A DNA stretch of 32,730 bases from a virus. Positions 1-7,099 of the stretch are shown here, piece by piece (position 1 is the stretch's first letter; each line of letters begins with the position of its first letter). The translations under genes and the position numbers were made by a program. The stretch spans positions 4,903 to 37,632 of the IMG/VR virus record IMGVR_UViG_3300030106_006370; one strand, 5' to 3'. The notes below the pieces were generated by a model that had not been told where the DNA came from, did no database searches, and saw only the letters and a list, made by a program, of their open reading frames with translations.

Positions 1-96
1 GGAAGTTTCCTGGTTTCGGCGGGAGAAGCCTGCGTGGCCCGGCAGGCACTCCGACACCAAACCAGGGAGTCGATGGTCGTAGCCGAAGGCACCCAT
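1..96 (-). CDS. Partial hypothetical protein (5' end only)
   Basis: An ATG on the minus strand at 96 overlaps the TAA of the upstream gene as TAATG, and the frame stays open for 32 codons to the window edge (starts MGAFGYDHRL). The TAATG junction recurs elsewhere in this operon (6527), which suggests translational coupling. Only a weak AGGT lies about 10 bases upstream. Nothing in these residues points to a function. It is most likely the next gene of the leftward structural operon, but the visible part is too short to exclude a chance open frame. Confidence 0.45.
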   Translation of the reverse strand, partial: MGAFGYDHRLPGLVSECLPGHAGFSRRNQETS

Positions 97-452
97 TATG
101 CGTCGTACCTATGGACGTAGCCGTGAATGATGATGACGTTAGCCTCTGCGGCGAAAGCTTTAACGACCAAGCTGTTCTGAAGTGGGATGCCTGGGGCGAT
201 GAGCTTTAGCCCGCTTTCTGCTTCAATCGTGACTTCAATCAGGTCGTCAGGTGCGCTTGTTCCGCCCCACTCCAAAGTCAGCTTTCTATCTGTACTATCT
301 GTATTTACAGCATACAAGTAGATGATGTCAATATCGGTTGTGCCCGATACGGCTGTATGGATCGTTGTCCCGGCGCTGGAAGTTGCGGCGACTTTAATTC
401 CCCGACCATTCGCAGGAGATCCGCTAAGCAGATTGTAAGTCATTGTGGCCAT
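96..452 (-). CDS. Small putative virion structural protein, 118 aa
   Basis: The product is 118 aa, begins MATMTYNLLSGSP and is rich in Thr, Ala, Ile and Val with little charge. This fits an all-beta structural protein: alternating hydrophobic strands such as DIDIIYLYAVN, LTLEWGG and LIEVTIEAESG can be seen. There are no cysteines and no catalytic motif. ATG at 452 has AGGG seven bases upstream; a second ATG three codons in is also possible. The gene is second to last on the visible leftward operon, nine bases after a fibre-like gene. I recall similar short proteins next to capsid or tail genes in uncultured phages, but cannot name a family. A head or tail accessory role is inferred from context and composition only. 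Confidence 0.6.
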   Translation of the reverse strand: MATMTYNLLSGSPANGRGIKVAATSSAGTTIHTAVSGTTDIDIIYLYAVNTDSTDRKLTLEWGGTSAPDDLIEVTIEAESGLKLIAPGIPLQNSLVVKAFAAEANVIIIHGYVHRYDA

Positions 453-461
453 GGTAAAACC

Positions 462-818
462 CTACGCGAAAGTGCTCATGTGGAGAATAAGGTTTGCGTC
501 GTCAGCAGCGGTACCGCCGCCTGCAATCGCAGTGCCGGATGTGATCTGAATGTCATTCCCAGCGTCGGTCGTAAAGTAAAGCTCATTCGGCGTTGCAGTT
601 TTCACCCAGAGTTGCCCGTAGGCTGCTGTGTCTGCGTCTGCACCGGCTTGCTCTTTCAGGGTCACAGCGCCCTCAACTGTGAGCCGAGTCTTGGGCGCAG
701 AAAGACCCATCCCAACACGGTTGTTGGCGGCGTCGATACTTAACGTACCGCTGTCGATTTCAAGGTCGTCGGCGGTAAGCGTGCCTACAAAGGTGTTGTC
801 GTCAAAGACGTTGCCCAT
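462..818 (-). CDS. Small fibre-like structural protein, 118 aa
   Basis: The sequence contains blocks typical of phage fibre or decoration proteins: a repetitive LTADDLEIDSGTLSID segment, then NNRVGMGLSAPKTRLTVEG, which resembles the NRVGIGT-type shaft repeat found before fibre tips, and then a WVKTATPNELYFTTDAGND block that I recall from many phage structural proteins. At 118 aa it is far shorter than a normal tail fibre, so it may be a short head fibre, a capsid accessory protein or one subunit of a modular fibre. ATG at 818 has only a weak purine stretch upstream. It lies 12 bases after the scaffold candidate and 9 bases before the next gene in the same operon. Virion localisation is likely; receptor binding is a guess. 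Confidence 0.65.
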   Translation of the reverse strand: MGNVFDDNTFVGTLTADDLEIDSGTLSIDAANNRVGMGLSAPKTRLTVEGAVTLKEQAGADADTAAYGQLWVKTATPNELYFTTDAGNDIQITSGTAIAGGGTAADDANLILHMSTFA

Positions 819-830
819 AGCGGTACCCGA

Positions 831-1844
831 TTAAGTGATAATTTTGTCGCCAAACATCTGTTGAACCATCTGGTCCTTGATCTGTTTGTAGCTAGCAGCA
901 CCCGCACCGTTGTCAGGCGTGAAGGACACGCTGGAGTCCGCACTCATCAGGTCGATAGCGGCTGGAACAGGCTCCGGCGCTACTTCTGGTTTAGGCGCGA
1001 ACTCAGGGAACTGGACGCCAAGCATCTTGTAGGCGATCTCGGGGTCAACTTCATTCGGGTTGCTATTAATCAACCCCATGAACCTGTTGAGCGCCACTTC
1101 GTTGTCCCAAAGTCCCGCAGCGTTCTTGTCGACCCACTCAACAAGACCATCCATGACCTTGTTGAAGGCCGCCTCCCGTTCGGACAACTGGGCCTGCTGA
1201 AGCGCTTCGAAGTCCTTCTTGTAGCGGTCCCGCTCCTCTCGGATGGGATTGAACTCCTGATCATACTGTTGCTTTAGCTCAGTGGTCAGGCGCTCGCGGA
1301 GTTCTTTGTCGGTACCCTCTTTCGCAGACTGAAGCGCCTCAAGCTGAGTCCGCATTTGGGCGACCTCTGCTTTCGCTTGCGCGGTAAGGTCATCCCCTGT
1401 CCCAAGCCATCTCCGATAGCGGTCAAGCTCTGCTTTGATCGTGTGCTCTTGGGCCGTGATCCGTTTCCGCTCCTCTGCGAGTTCTTGGGTCTTCTTAGTA
1501 AACCCTGATTCGAGATTCCGGTATTTGGATCGCATGCCCTCAAGCAGCGCGTTTCGGGAGCGCTCCTCGATAGCAGAGAACCACTCAGCTTTCTCAAGCG
1601 AGTCTATTTCACCATTCCATTGGATTGGTTCTGAGGACTCGTCTGTGACCCCAGCCGTCGCTGTGGTTGCGTCGTCGCTGGCAACAGGTGCTCCTGATGT
1701 CGAGGCGGTTGAGGTCGACTCAGGCGCTGGTGGCGGCGATGACTCCGCAGGTGCGGGCTCAGCGGGGGTTTCAACTACAGGCGCAGACGTAGCAACAGGT
1801 GCCGACGCTTCGCTGGTAGTAGCTTCTTGTGGTTCTTGGGACAT
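831..1844 (-). CDS. Putative capsid scaffolding protein, 337 aa
   Basis: Residues 1-75 are a low-complexity Pro/Ala/Ser/Thr/Glu region. From about residue 85 comes a long charged alpha-helical, coiled-coil-rich segment, including GFTKKTQELAEERKR, a pattern I recall from phage scaffolds. A helical tail follows, with VEWVDKNAAGLWDNE and a region predicted to end in a basic, amphipathic stretch. Acidic composition, coiled coils and position downstream of the portal all fit a scaffolding protein, which templates procapsid assembly and leaves before DNA packaging. Scaffolds are usually directly followed by the major capsid gene. Here the capsid gene is on the other strand about 9 kb away, which is odd. 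A GAGAGA ribosome site precedes ATG 1844. The alternative is another coiled-coil head protein. Confidence 0.7.
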   Translation of the reverse strand: MSQEPQEATTSEASAPVATSAPVVETPAEPAPAESSPPPAPESTSTASTSGAPVASDDATTATAGVTDESSEPIQWNGEIDSLEKAEWFSAIEERSRNALLEGMRSKYRNLESGFTKKTQELAEERKRITAQEHTIKAELDRYRRWLGTGDDLTAQAKAEVAQMRTQLEALQSAKEGTDKELRERLTTELKQQYDQEFNPIREERDRYKKDFEALQQAQLSEREAAFNKVMDGLVEWVDKNAAGLWDNEVALNRFMGLINSNPNEVDPEIAYKMLGVQFPEFAPKPEVAPEPVPAAIDLMSADSSVSFTPDNGAGAASYKQIKDQMVQQMFGDKIIT

Positions 1845-1884
1845 GTGCGCTCTCTCGCTACATGGTTGGAAGGTTGCCCGAGGG

Positions 1885-2421
1885 CTACATCATTGGAGGC
1901 TGAGCACCCATGTCAGGGCCAGCAGGGGCGCCCATATCACCACCCATATCAGGGGCAGCCATTGGCGCTTCCAGAGCCTCTTGCATGGCCATTTCGGCAC
2001 GCTCACCGAGACCCTGGAGCAGCTTCTTGAGCAGCTCATAGTTGCCGTCAATCTTTTCGACCATCTGCTCGGGCGACATGTTGGCAAGCTCGGGCATGTC
2101 CATGGCTTCCTCGTAAATGGAGGCCGCCATTTCTGGATTCATACCGAGTGCGTCAGCAAAGACCTGGGCAGGGTCACCGCCCTCGGCGGGCTTGGCGTCT
2201 CCACCCTCTTCGGGCTTAGCGGGCTCTTCGTCGTCTGGCGTAGTCTTGTTGTCCCCAAGCAACTCGTCGACTTCTTCAGTGACTTTCTTGAGTTCAGCTT
2301 CGACAGATTCAGGCGTATCCTCTGCGTCGGGTTTGTCTTCGGCATCAGGTTTAGCGCCTTTACCCTTGCGTTTCCGCAGGTCATCAGCGAGGTTTTTACC
2401 AGGGTTGTCGTACATAGCCAT
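1885..2421 (-). CDS. Acidic hypothetical protein, 178 aa
   Basis: The N-terminus (MAMYDNPGKNLADDLRKRKGKG) is basic, followed by a strongly acidic linker with two PDAED repeats and an EEPAKPEEGGDAKPAEGGD stretch. A helical segment (about 83-150) then leads into a Met/Pro/Gly-rich tail with three PDMG repeats. Low complexity and high acidity suggest a flexible virion or assembly factor. An accessory scaffold or head-maturation partner is possible because it sits between the portal operon and the scaffold candidate, 40 bases upstream of the latter. There is no enzymatic motif. The start region is overlain by a 10-bp palindrome (AGGGGCCCCT) that also supplies the ribosome-binding purines. The function is unknown. 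Confidence 0.65.
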   Translation of the reverse strand: MAMYDNPGKNLADDLRKRKGKGAKPDAEDKPDAEDTPESVEAELKKVTEEVDELLGDNKTTPDDEEPAKPEEGGDAKPAEGGDPAQVFADALGMNPEMAASIYEEAMDMPELANMSPEQMVEKIDGNYELLKKLLQGLGERAEMAMQEALEAPMAAPDMGGDMGAPAGPDMGAQPPMM

Positions 2422-2430
2422 GAGGGGCCC

Positions 2431-2931
2431 CTATTTATTACGTTCGACAGATTTTTTGAACCGGTCAATTTGCCGGTCCATAGAAGCGACAGTTTGAGAA
2501 GGATTCTTGGGTGCTACAGTACCACGGTCAAGAGCTTCGCGTTGCTTACTCATTGCAGACAGATGGCGGTCAAATTGCCCTTGGGCGTCTATGCCGCGTT
2601 TTTGTCTGTGGCGATGTAGCCTTTGGAGGCGTTGCTCGGCTCTTGCTCTACGTTTCGAGTCTGAGTCGGAAACGACGCGGACTTCTTTGCCAGGGTTAGA
2701 TTTACGAAGCTGCTGTACTTTACCTTCGAAATCGTTAGTACTCATCGCTTGGTTGTTGTAAACCATTTGCCCGAAACCGACTAAACCGGGTGCTCGGCCA
2801 CTGTGCCAGCTGATAACAGTAGCCGCTCCGCAGTAGTCGCATACGGGTAGTTCACCCCTGCGGTGGAATACGTCGACAAACAGATGGCTGTCATCTGCTG
2901 TGCATTTCAAGTCGTGTACAACGAGTGCCAT
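2431..2931 (-). CDS. Zinc-ribbon (FmdB-like) phage protein, 166 aa
   Basis: The first 40 residues hold putative metal ligands H6, C10, C31 and C34, the last two as a CDYCG knuckle. This is the layout of small FmdB-type zinc ribbons, though one cysteine of the usual second pair is missing and H6 would have to replace it. The rest is very basic and helical (SKRRARAEQRLQRLHRHRQK), followed by a lysine/arginine-rich tail. A nucleic-acid-binding or assembly-accessory role is plausible but not shown. A good ribosome site (CGGAGAACC then ATG) fixes the start. It lies 9 bases after the portal stop in the leftward operon. Short zinc-ribbon proteins beside the portal are familiar from phage genomes; their role is not settled as far as I know. 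Confidence 0.65.
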   Translation of the reverse strand: MALVVHDLKCTADDSHLFVDVFHRRGELPVCDYCGAATVISWHSGRAPGLVGFGQMVYNNQAMSTNDFEGKVQQLRKSNPGKEVRVVSDSDSKRRARAEQRLQRLHRHRQKRGIDAQGQFDRHLSAMSKQREALDRGTVAPKNPSQTVASMDRQIDRFKKSVERNK

Positions 2932-2940
2932 GGTTCTCCG

Positions 2941-4683
2941 TTACCCCTGCGGCGGTGATTGGCCTTGCTGCATCGCGAGGCCCTGGATCTGCTGAAGGAG
3001 TTCTGGCGGGAGGTCAGCACTGTCACCGGCGGCCTGTGCCTGAGCTACAGACCGGTTCTGGGGTGTCTGCCCCTCTTGCGTTGGGGGCTGCTTCTTAGCT
3101 GCAGCACCGCCTTGTGAGCGCTGTAGCTCAACCTGTTGCTGCTGCGCCTGGGCAGCTGCCATCCCCTGTCTGGCGACGTTCTCGGGGACGATGAGGTTTT
3201 GCGGTAACCCAAGACCTGACACCAACTCTTCGAACAGCGTGAACATATTGATGTTCGGCGCCTGCGCGAGGATGGGCAGCAGCCGCTGTAGAGTTTCGAT
3301 CATGACGCCAGGGTTTTGGCGCATGGGGTTGTAGCTGACCATCTCGAAATCAATTTGAAGATCGTGTAGTTCTTGGATGCCGATCTTCTGAAAGTCGACA
3401 CCACCGGAGATGCGAATCATCTTGGGCGTCTTCATGAACCTTTGGTTCAGGTAGAACATCTTAGCCGCAACCTCTTCGATGGCTCGGTTGAGATGACTCT
3501 TACGGGTACCCAACCGGGTCTGCATCTGGGCGTCGATGATGGCCATCTCTGTCGCCGTCTTCGCTCCCGTCACCTGCCCACGAGCAGCATCTGCGAGGGC
3601 AGACTGGAACGCTGCGTCGGCTTCGAGACGTTGAATAAACTCGATGACACTACGTGGGACCTCTGGTCGAGGCATCTCGTAGAACAGCGCACCAAAGTTT
3701 CGAAGCTCATCAACACCCTCAGCTTCAACAGGAACGAAGGAGCCGAGAACGGCATCCATTGCCTTGTCCAAGTCGTCACTACTGATCTTACCCGCATCGT
3801 AAAGGATCTTCGGGACCTGGAGGTAAACGACTCGCTTCCACAAGGTCAGCAACTGATTGATGTTGGCCTGCTGGTCGAGGACGAGTTGGACCTCGCTCAA
3901 ACCACGGCAGTCTACGCCGCTGTGGTTGAGGCTATACATACAGTAGGGGATGTAGTCGATCTTCCCCTTAAACAAAGTATGCCCAGTCTCCTTGTGGTAG
4001 TGGATGACCGTGTTGCTTTCCAGGTCGTAAAACTCCCAAACAGTGATGCGCTTGTCGTGAATACCGAACTGACCGACGGTGGCCTTCTGTCCGTCATCCA
4101 ACATCCAGTCAGGGAATTGCGTGGGCTTGATGTCTTCGTGATGTTTGTAGCGACCGGACTTTACACGACCTGCGTACTGAGCAGCAGTTAGCGGAGTTGC
4201 TTCGAGCCAGTAGCGAATGTCGTCAGGGTCCCTCGCACTTAGGTCGAAAAAGACACTGGCTGGGTTAGGATTACCGACGACAGGCCGGTCGTTCTTTGCA
4301 TCCCAGACTACTTTGAAGATCCCGCGCTTACAGAGCACGGCATCCATTAAAGACAACGCGGCTCGGCGCCGCATGTTCGTCGCCTTGAACGACCACTTCA
4401 TCAGGCCGTTGACCGCCCCCACAAATTGCTGGCTCTCGGGCGTCTCCGCGTTTGCCGCTACCTGTGGATTAGGTCCGAGTAGACTGCTGATCGCGCTGTC
4501 GGTGATTGCATAGATGAGATTCTTCTGGGCGAACATCCAACTTTCGAGACCGCCGATACCGGTGGACTCTGCGACGGACCAGAAGTCGCCGCGGTAATAG
4601 CGCCGCGCCCGGTCAAAATCTTCTTTCTCTTGCTCTTTGTAAAGCTTGAGATGTTGGTCTATGAGTGCGCTAAGGGACGCCAT
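2941..4683 (-). CDS. Portal protein, 580 aa
   Basis: This is a dodecameric-portal-type protein at the DNA entry vertex; it engages terminase during packaging and the adaptor afterwards. Visible support: an N-terminal helix with LYKEQEKEDFDRARRYYRGD, the segment NLIYAITDSAISSLLGPNPQ, the wing-type NPASVFFDLSARDPDDIRYW, a central LVLDQQANINQLLTLWKR helix, and a Gln/Ala/Pro-rich C-terminal tail. Length fits podoviral portals (roughly 500-750 aa). ATG 4683 is preferred over GTG 4692 because AGGTGG lies five bases upstream. It is in the leftward operon downstream of terminase, separated from it by four other genes. The family assignment rests on pattern recognition rather than a single diagnostic motif. 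Confidence 0.85.
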   Translation of the reverse strand: MASLSALIDQHLKLYKEQEKEDFDRARRYYRGDFWSVAESTGIGGLESWMFAQKNLIYAITDSAISSLLGPNPQVAANAETPESQQFVGAVNGLMKWSFKATNMRRRAALSLMDAVLCKRGIFKVVWDAKNDRPVVGNPNPASVFFDLSARDPDDIRYWLEATPLTAAQYAGRVKSGRYKHHEDIKPTQFPDWMLDDGQKATVGQFGIHDKRITVWEFYDLESNTVIHYHKETGHTLFKGKIDYIPYCMYSLNHSGVDCRGLSEVQLVLDQQANINQLLTLWKRVVYLQVPKILYDAGKISSDDLDKAMDAVLGSFVPVEAEGVDELRNFGALFYEMPRPEVPRSVIEFIQRLEADAAFQSALADAARGQVTGAKTATEMAIIDAQMQTRLGTRKSHLNRAIEEVAAKMFYLNQRFMKTPKMIRISGGVDFQKIGIQELHDLQIDFEMVSYNPMRQNPGVMIETLQRLLPILAQAPNINMFTLFEELVSGLGLPQNLIVPENVARQGMAAAQAQQQQVELQRSQGGAAAKKQPPTQEGQTPQNRSVAQAQAAGDSADLPPELLQQIQGLAMQQGQSPPQG

Positions 4684-4707
4684 ACGGACCACCTGTGTGG
4701 GTGTGAA

Positions 4708-4977
4708 CTAAACAGTTTCGACGACGATACGTTTCTGGGGTTGGTTGCGTTTAGACTCGACCTGTCGCTTAACCGACAGCGCCTGCATCGCTCCCGGGCC
4801 TTCGGTGGACTCAGCAGTAGCGTCTTCGCAGACGTTGCATCCGCAACCCATGTGACCCATCCCGGCATGACCAGGATGGGCTTCTGTGGACATCTCCACC
4901 ACTACGACACCATCAGAATGACGAAGCGCTTGGGTAAGCAGATGCTTTAGAGCGTCGTAGTGATGGCCGCGTTTCAT
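4708..4977 (-). CDS. Cys/His-rich small protein, 89 aa
   Basis: An N-terminal amphipathic helix (MKRGHHYDALKHLLTQALRH) is followed by a short strand (GVVVVEM) and then a dense cluster of possible metal ligands: H34, H37, H42, C45, C47 and C50, ending in the CGCNVC motif. The C-terminus is basic. The cluster could bind zinc or another metal; it matches no zinc-finger class I can name. The start codon overlaps the upstream stop as ATGA, so translation is probably coupled to the peptidoglycan-binding-domain gene. It lies 24 bases before the portal start. The function is unknown. Confidence 0.6.
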   Translation of the reverse strand: MKRGHHYDALKHLLTQALRHSDGVVVVEMSTEAHPGHAGMGHMGCGCNVCEDATAESTEGPGAMQALSVKRQVESKRNQPQKRIVVETV

Positions 4978-6077
4978 ACTGGAGATGCTCCGAGGGGGCC
5001 GGTGCTCCCTCTGGTTAGAGCGGTGTCCAACGCCTCTGCTTCGTCCACCATGCGCTGCTTTGTTGCGTCGTAGCCGAGGATCTGGCTTGCCTCTGCTTCC
5101 GTGGCACGACCTTCGTCTACCAGTTTCTGAACGAAGTCAGGGTTTCTTCGCATCATCCCAACATAGGAGAACGCGGAGTTAGGGTCGCCCTTGAGCAGTG
5201 TGGAGATACTTATTTTGCCGCGTACTATCCCAGCGTAGACGTCACGGAGGTCGCTAGGTACACCCTCCATGACGCTTTCTTTCGACGCTTCCCGTGCTTG
5301 CTCTGTCCGATAAATTTTCGCACGAGCCGCAGCGGCTTCGGGGCTACGGGCACCGCCGGCTCGCTCAATGTCTGCAAGTTCTTGCTTGGCTTGTTGGAGA
5401 TCTTTATAAGTAGAGAATGCGGGCGCAGCGGGCGCAGCGGGTGCCACATCCGGGGCCCTTTCGGCGGGGGCCTCTGCGGCGGGCGCGGCGGGCGCGGCGG
5501 GCGGTGTAGTAGGACTCACGGGGCTTTCCCTGAGATCGGGAGGTGCCGGCGCAGGATCCGAGGCAGCGGGCCCAGTTGCATCAACCATGTCGGGGCCAGC
5601 AGGGGGTGGCGGTGTGCCGCCACCAGAAGGTCGATAAGACCAGTCTGCGCCGAACTTCATCTTATCGTCTTCGAGGTTCGCAGCGTCGAACAGCGCTTTT
5701 TTCGTTTGCTTCCCGACTACGCCGTCAACCTTTACCCTTCTTTGTTTCTGAAAGTCTTCTACGGCTTGCTTCGTTTGAGGACCAAAGATGCTGTCGGTCT
5801 TGATGTCATAGCCGTGCTCACCCAGAAATTCTTGGAGCTGTTTGACGTCCTCACCCTTCGACCCAACACGAAGAGTACCTACCTTGTCGGAGCCCGCGAA
5901 GGTCATACGTTCTTCAACAGCTGTCGGTGCTTTGCCGGTACGGGCAATGCTATCGATTCGCTCGGCCGTTTTTCGCGGCGCGGCATCGGCCGCACGGGCG
6001 TCTTTCTCAACGGCAGCTTTCTCTTTTGCGAGTTCACTTTTGGGGTCTTTGTCTTTTTTGATCGTGGCAGCAGCCAT
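4974..6077 (-). CDS. Peptidoglycan-binding-domain protein, 367 aa
   Basis: Residues about 68-129 form a PG_binding_1-type domain: LRVGSKGEDVKQLQEFLGEHGY, then SIFGPQTKQAVEDFQKQ and VDGVVGKQTKKAL, with the characteristic G..V..LQ..L and D/S..FG..T..AV..FQ pattern. Before it is a charged helical N-terminus; after it come a Pro/Ala-rich linker (about 150-225) and a helical C-terminal half. No hydrolase domain is visible in this protein. The domain binds murein in many phage endolysins and cell-wall enzymes. Here, between terminase and portal, a virion component that touches the wall, or a partner of a lysis enzyme, is inferred. ATG 6077 is chosen because GGAGA sits about eight bases upstream, whereas an ATG three codons earlier has no spacing. 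It ends overlapping the next start (ATGA). Confidence 0.8.
   Translation of the reverse strand: MAAATIKKDKDPKSELAKEKAAVEKDARAADAAPRKTAERIDSIARTGKAPTAVEERMTFAGSDKVGTLRVGSKGEDVKQLQEFLGEHGYDIKTDSIFGPQTKQAVEDFQKQRRVKVDGVVGKQTKKALFDAANLEDDKMKFGADWSYRPSGGGTPPPPAGPDMVDATGPAASDPAPAPPDLRESPVSPTTPPAAPAAPAAEAPAERAPDVAPAAPAAPAFSTYKDLQQAKQELADIERAGGARSPEAAAARAKIYRTEQAREASKESVMEGVPSDLRDVYAGIVRGKISISTLLKGDPNSAFSYVGMMRRNPDFVQKLVDEGRATEAEASQILGYDATKQRMVDEAEALDTALTRGSTGPLGASPV
5419..5502. repeat. GC-rich 9-bp tandem repeats inside the PG-binding gene
   Basis: Two clusters of 9-bp units lie within the Pro/Ala linker codons of the peptidoglycan-binding-domain gene. GCGGGCGCA occurs twice, with a degenerate third copy, at 5419-5445; GCGGCGGGC occurs three times perfectly at 5476-5502. 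Read on the minus strand they encode repeated Ala-Pro-Ala triplets. They probably arose by slippage and set linker length, and may vary between related phages. Confidence 0.8.
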
Positions 6078-6107
6078 TTTGGTCATCTCCGAGAGAGTAA
6101 GAAGCGT

Positions 6108-6527
6108 TTATTTTTTGCCGCTGGTTCCGGCGGCCAGACCGTGTCGAGAGTATTGCTTGCCCGCCCGAGTAGCTGCGCGCTTCTTGCGGCCGGCAGTTGC
6201 GAGTTTACTACGACCTTCCTTGGTCGACTTCAATGCGGCCGTTTTCTTTTTTGGTAAGTAGACGCCTTTACCCTTCTTACCACCAGACCACTCCCACTCT
6301 TGCTTAGTCCACTTCTTCATAGAAGCGCCTTTCTTCTTGCCTTTGTACTTACCACCCATGCCTTTGTAGTACTTGGTGGCAAGCTGCATAGCGCGGGCAG
6401 AATGCTTGCCGCCCATCTTTGCTTTGGCCTTCTTCTTTGCTTTCTCCCACAATGCGGGGTTCGCCTTCTCGGCGATACCTTTCTTCTGCTTATTGTAGGA
6501 TTTTACTGGGTGTTCTTTCTTAGCCAT
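6108..6527 (-). CDS. Highly basic phage protein, 139 aa
   Basis: This is a very lysine-rich protein (many KK and KKK runs). A central segment contains TKQEWEWSGGKKGKGVYLPKK followed by a helical basic tail (STKEGRSKLATAGRKKRAATR). The block with a Trp-rich turn, then VYLPKK, then a basic helix is one I associate with small phage and viral proteins of unknown function (possibly DUF5872); this is from memory. High positive charge suggests DNA or RNA binding, for example a packaged DNA-condensing or head protein. The start is ATG 6527, which overlaps the previous stop as TAATG; an upstream in-frame ATG at 6542 lies inside the preceding gene and is less likely. It is part of the leftward packaging operon. 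Confidence 0.65.
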   Translation of the reverse strand: MAKKEHPVKSYNKQKKGIAEKANPALWEKAKKKAKAKMGGKHSARAMQLATKYYKGMGGKYKGKKKGASMKKWTKQEWEWSGGKKGKGVYLPKKKTAALKSTKEGRSKLATAGRKKRAATRAGKQYSRHGLAAGTSGKK

Positions 6528-7093
6528 TACTCGCCCCACCAAGTGGTCTCACCGCGTTTATATCCCTTCGCCTGCTCAAAAAACTTCGGGTCAATGAAGT
6601 GATCGTCGCGGAAGCGGCAGTAGTTGTTGGGCATCAGGGCGAACTGCCCGTCATATAGCGCGATAAGGTTGAGGGGCTTGTGCTCTTGCGGGTATCTGTC
6701 GAAACCTTCAGACCAGTCGATCACAATTCCCGTATGCCTACCTTTCCACTCTTGTCGGAAGCAGTCAACCTCGATGCCGTCAAGGTAGTGCGCGCCCCAC
6801 GTTTCAATGTACGGACCCATCGCTGACCAGGGGCATAGCTTCGTATAATCTTTCTCCACCCACTGATTAGGTCCGGGGTAGCTGGATAGCGCGTGTAGCG
6901 GGATCCCTGACCAATGTGCTCCGGTTTCTAACAGTACATGGCACATCGGGATCTGCGCTTCCCGGGAGTGGACGCCGTGCCACAACCCAAACGTACTCCC
7001 TTCAGGCATCTCGGGACCGAGGTACTTGTTGTTCACCCAGACGTAGAGGTGCCACGGCATGTTGGCGTGTTTCGAGGGGTTCTCTTTTCCCAT
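6527..7093 (-). CDS. Hypothetical protein, 188 aa, in packaging operon
   Basis: The product is Trp-, Tyr- and His-rich, with segments MPWHLYVWVNNKYLG, TFGLWHGVHSREAQIPMCHV, SGIPLHALSSYPG and VIDWSEGFDRYPQEHKPLNL. Such conserved-looking aromatic motifs suggest a compact globular enzyme-like or binding fold, but I recognise no family. There is no signal peptide or membrane segment. GAGGTG about eight bases upstream supports ATG 7093. It follows the terminase stop by six bases and its stop overlaps the next start, so it is tightly coupled to packaging genes. A packaging accessory or head protein is possible; the function is unknown. Confidence 0.65.
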   Translation of the reverse strand: MGKENPSKHANMPWHLYVWVNNKYLGPEMPEGSTFGLWHGVHSREAQIPMCHVLLETGAHWSGIPLHALSSYPGPNQWVEKDYTKLCPWSAMGPYIETWGAHYLDGIEVDCFRQEWKGRHTGIVIDWSEGFDRYPQEHKPLNLIALYDGQFALMPNNYCRFRDDHFIDPKFFEQAKGYKRGETTWWGE

Positions 7094-7099
7094 CGAAGT

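Noticed and set aside
1435-2619. A 394-codon plus-strand open frame opposite the scaffold and acidic genes
   Set aside because: It spans three well-supported minus-strand genes and their junctions and shows no protein-like domain pattern.
5298-6257. A 319-codon plus-strand open frame opposite the PG-binding gene
   Set aside because: Its Gly/Arg/Cys-rich composition is the antisense of Pro/Ala repeats; the minus strand encodes a recognisable domain.
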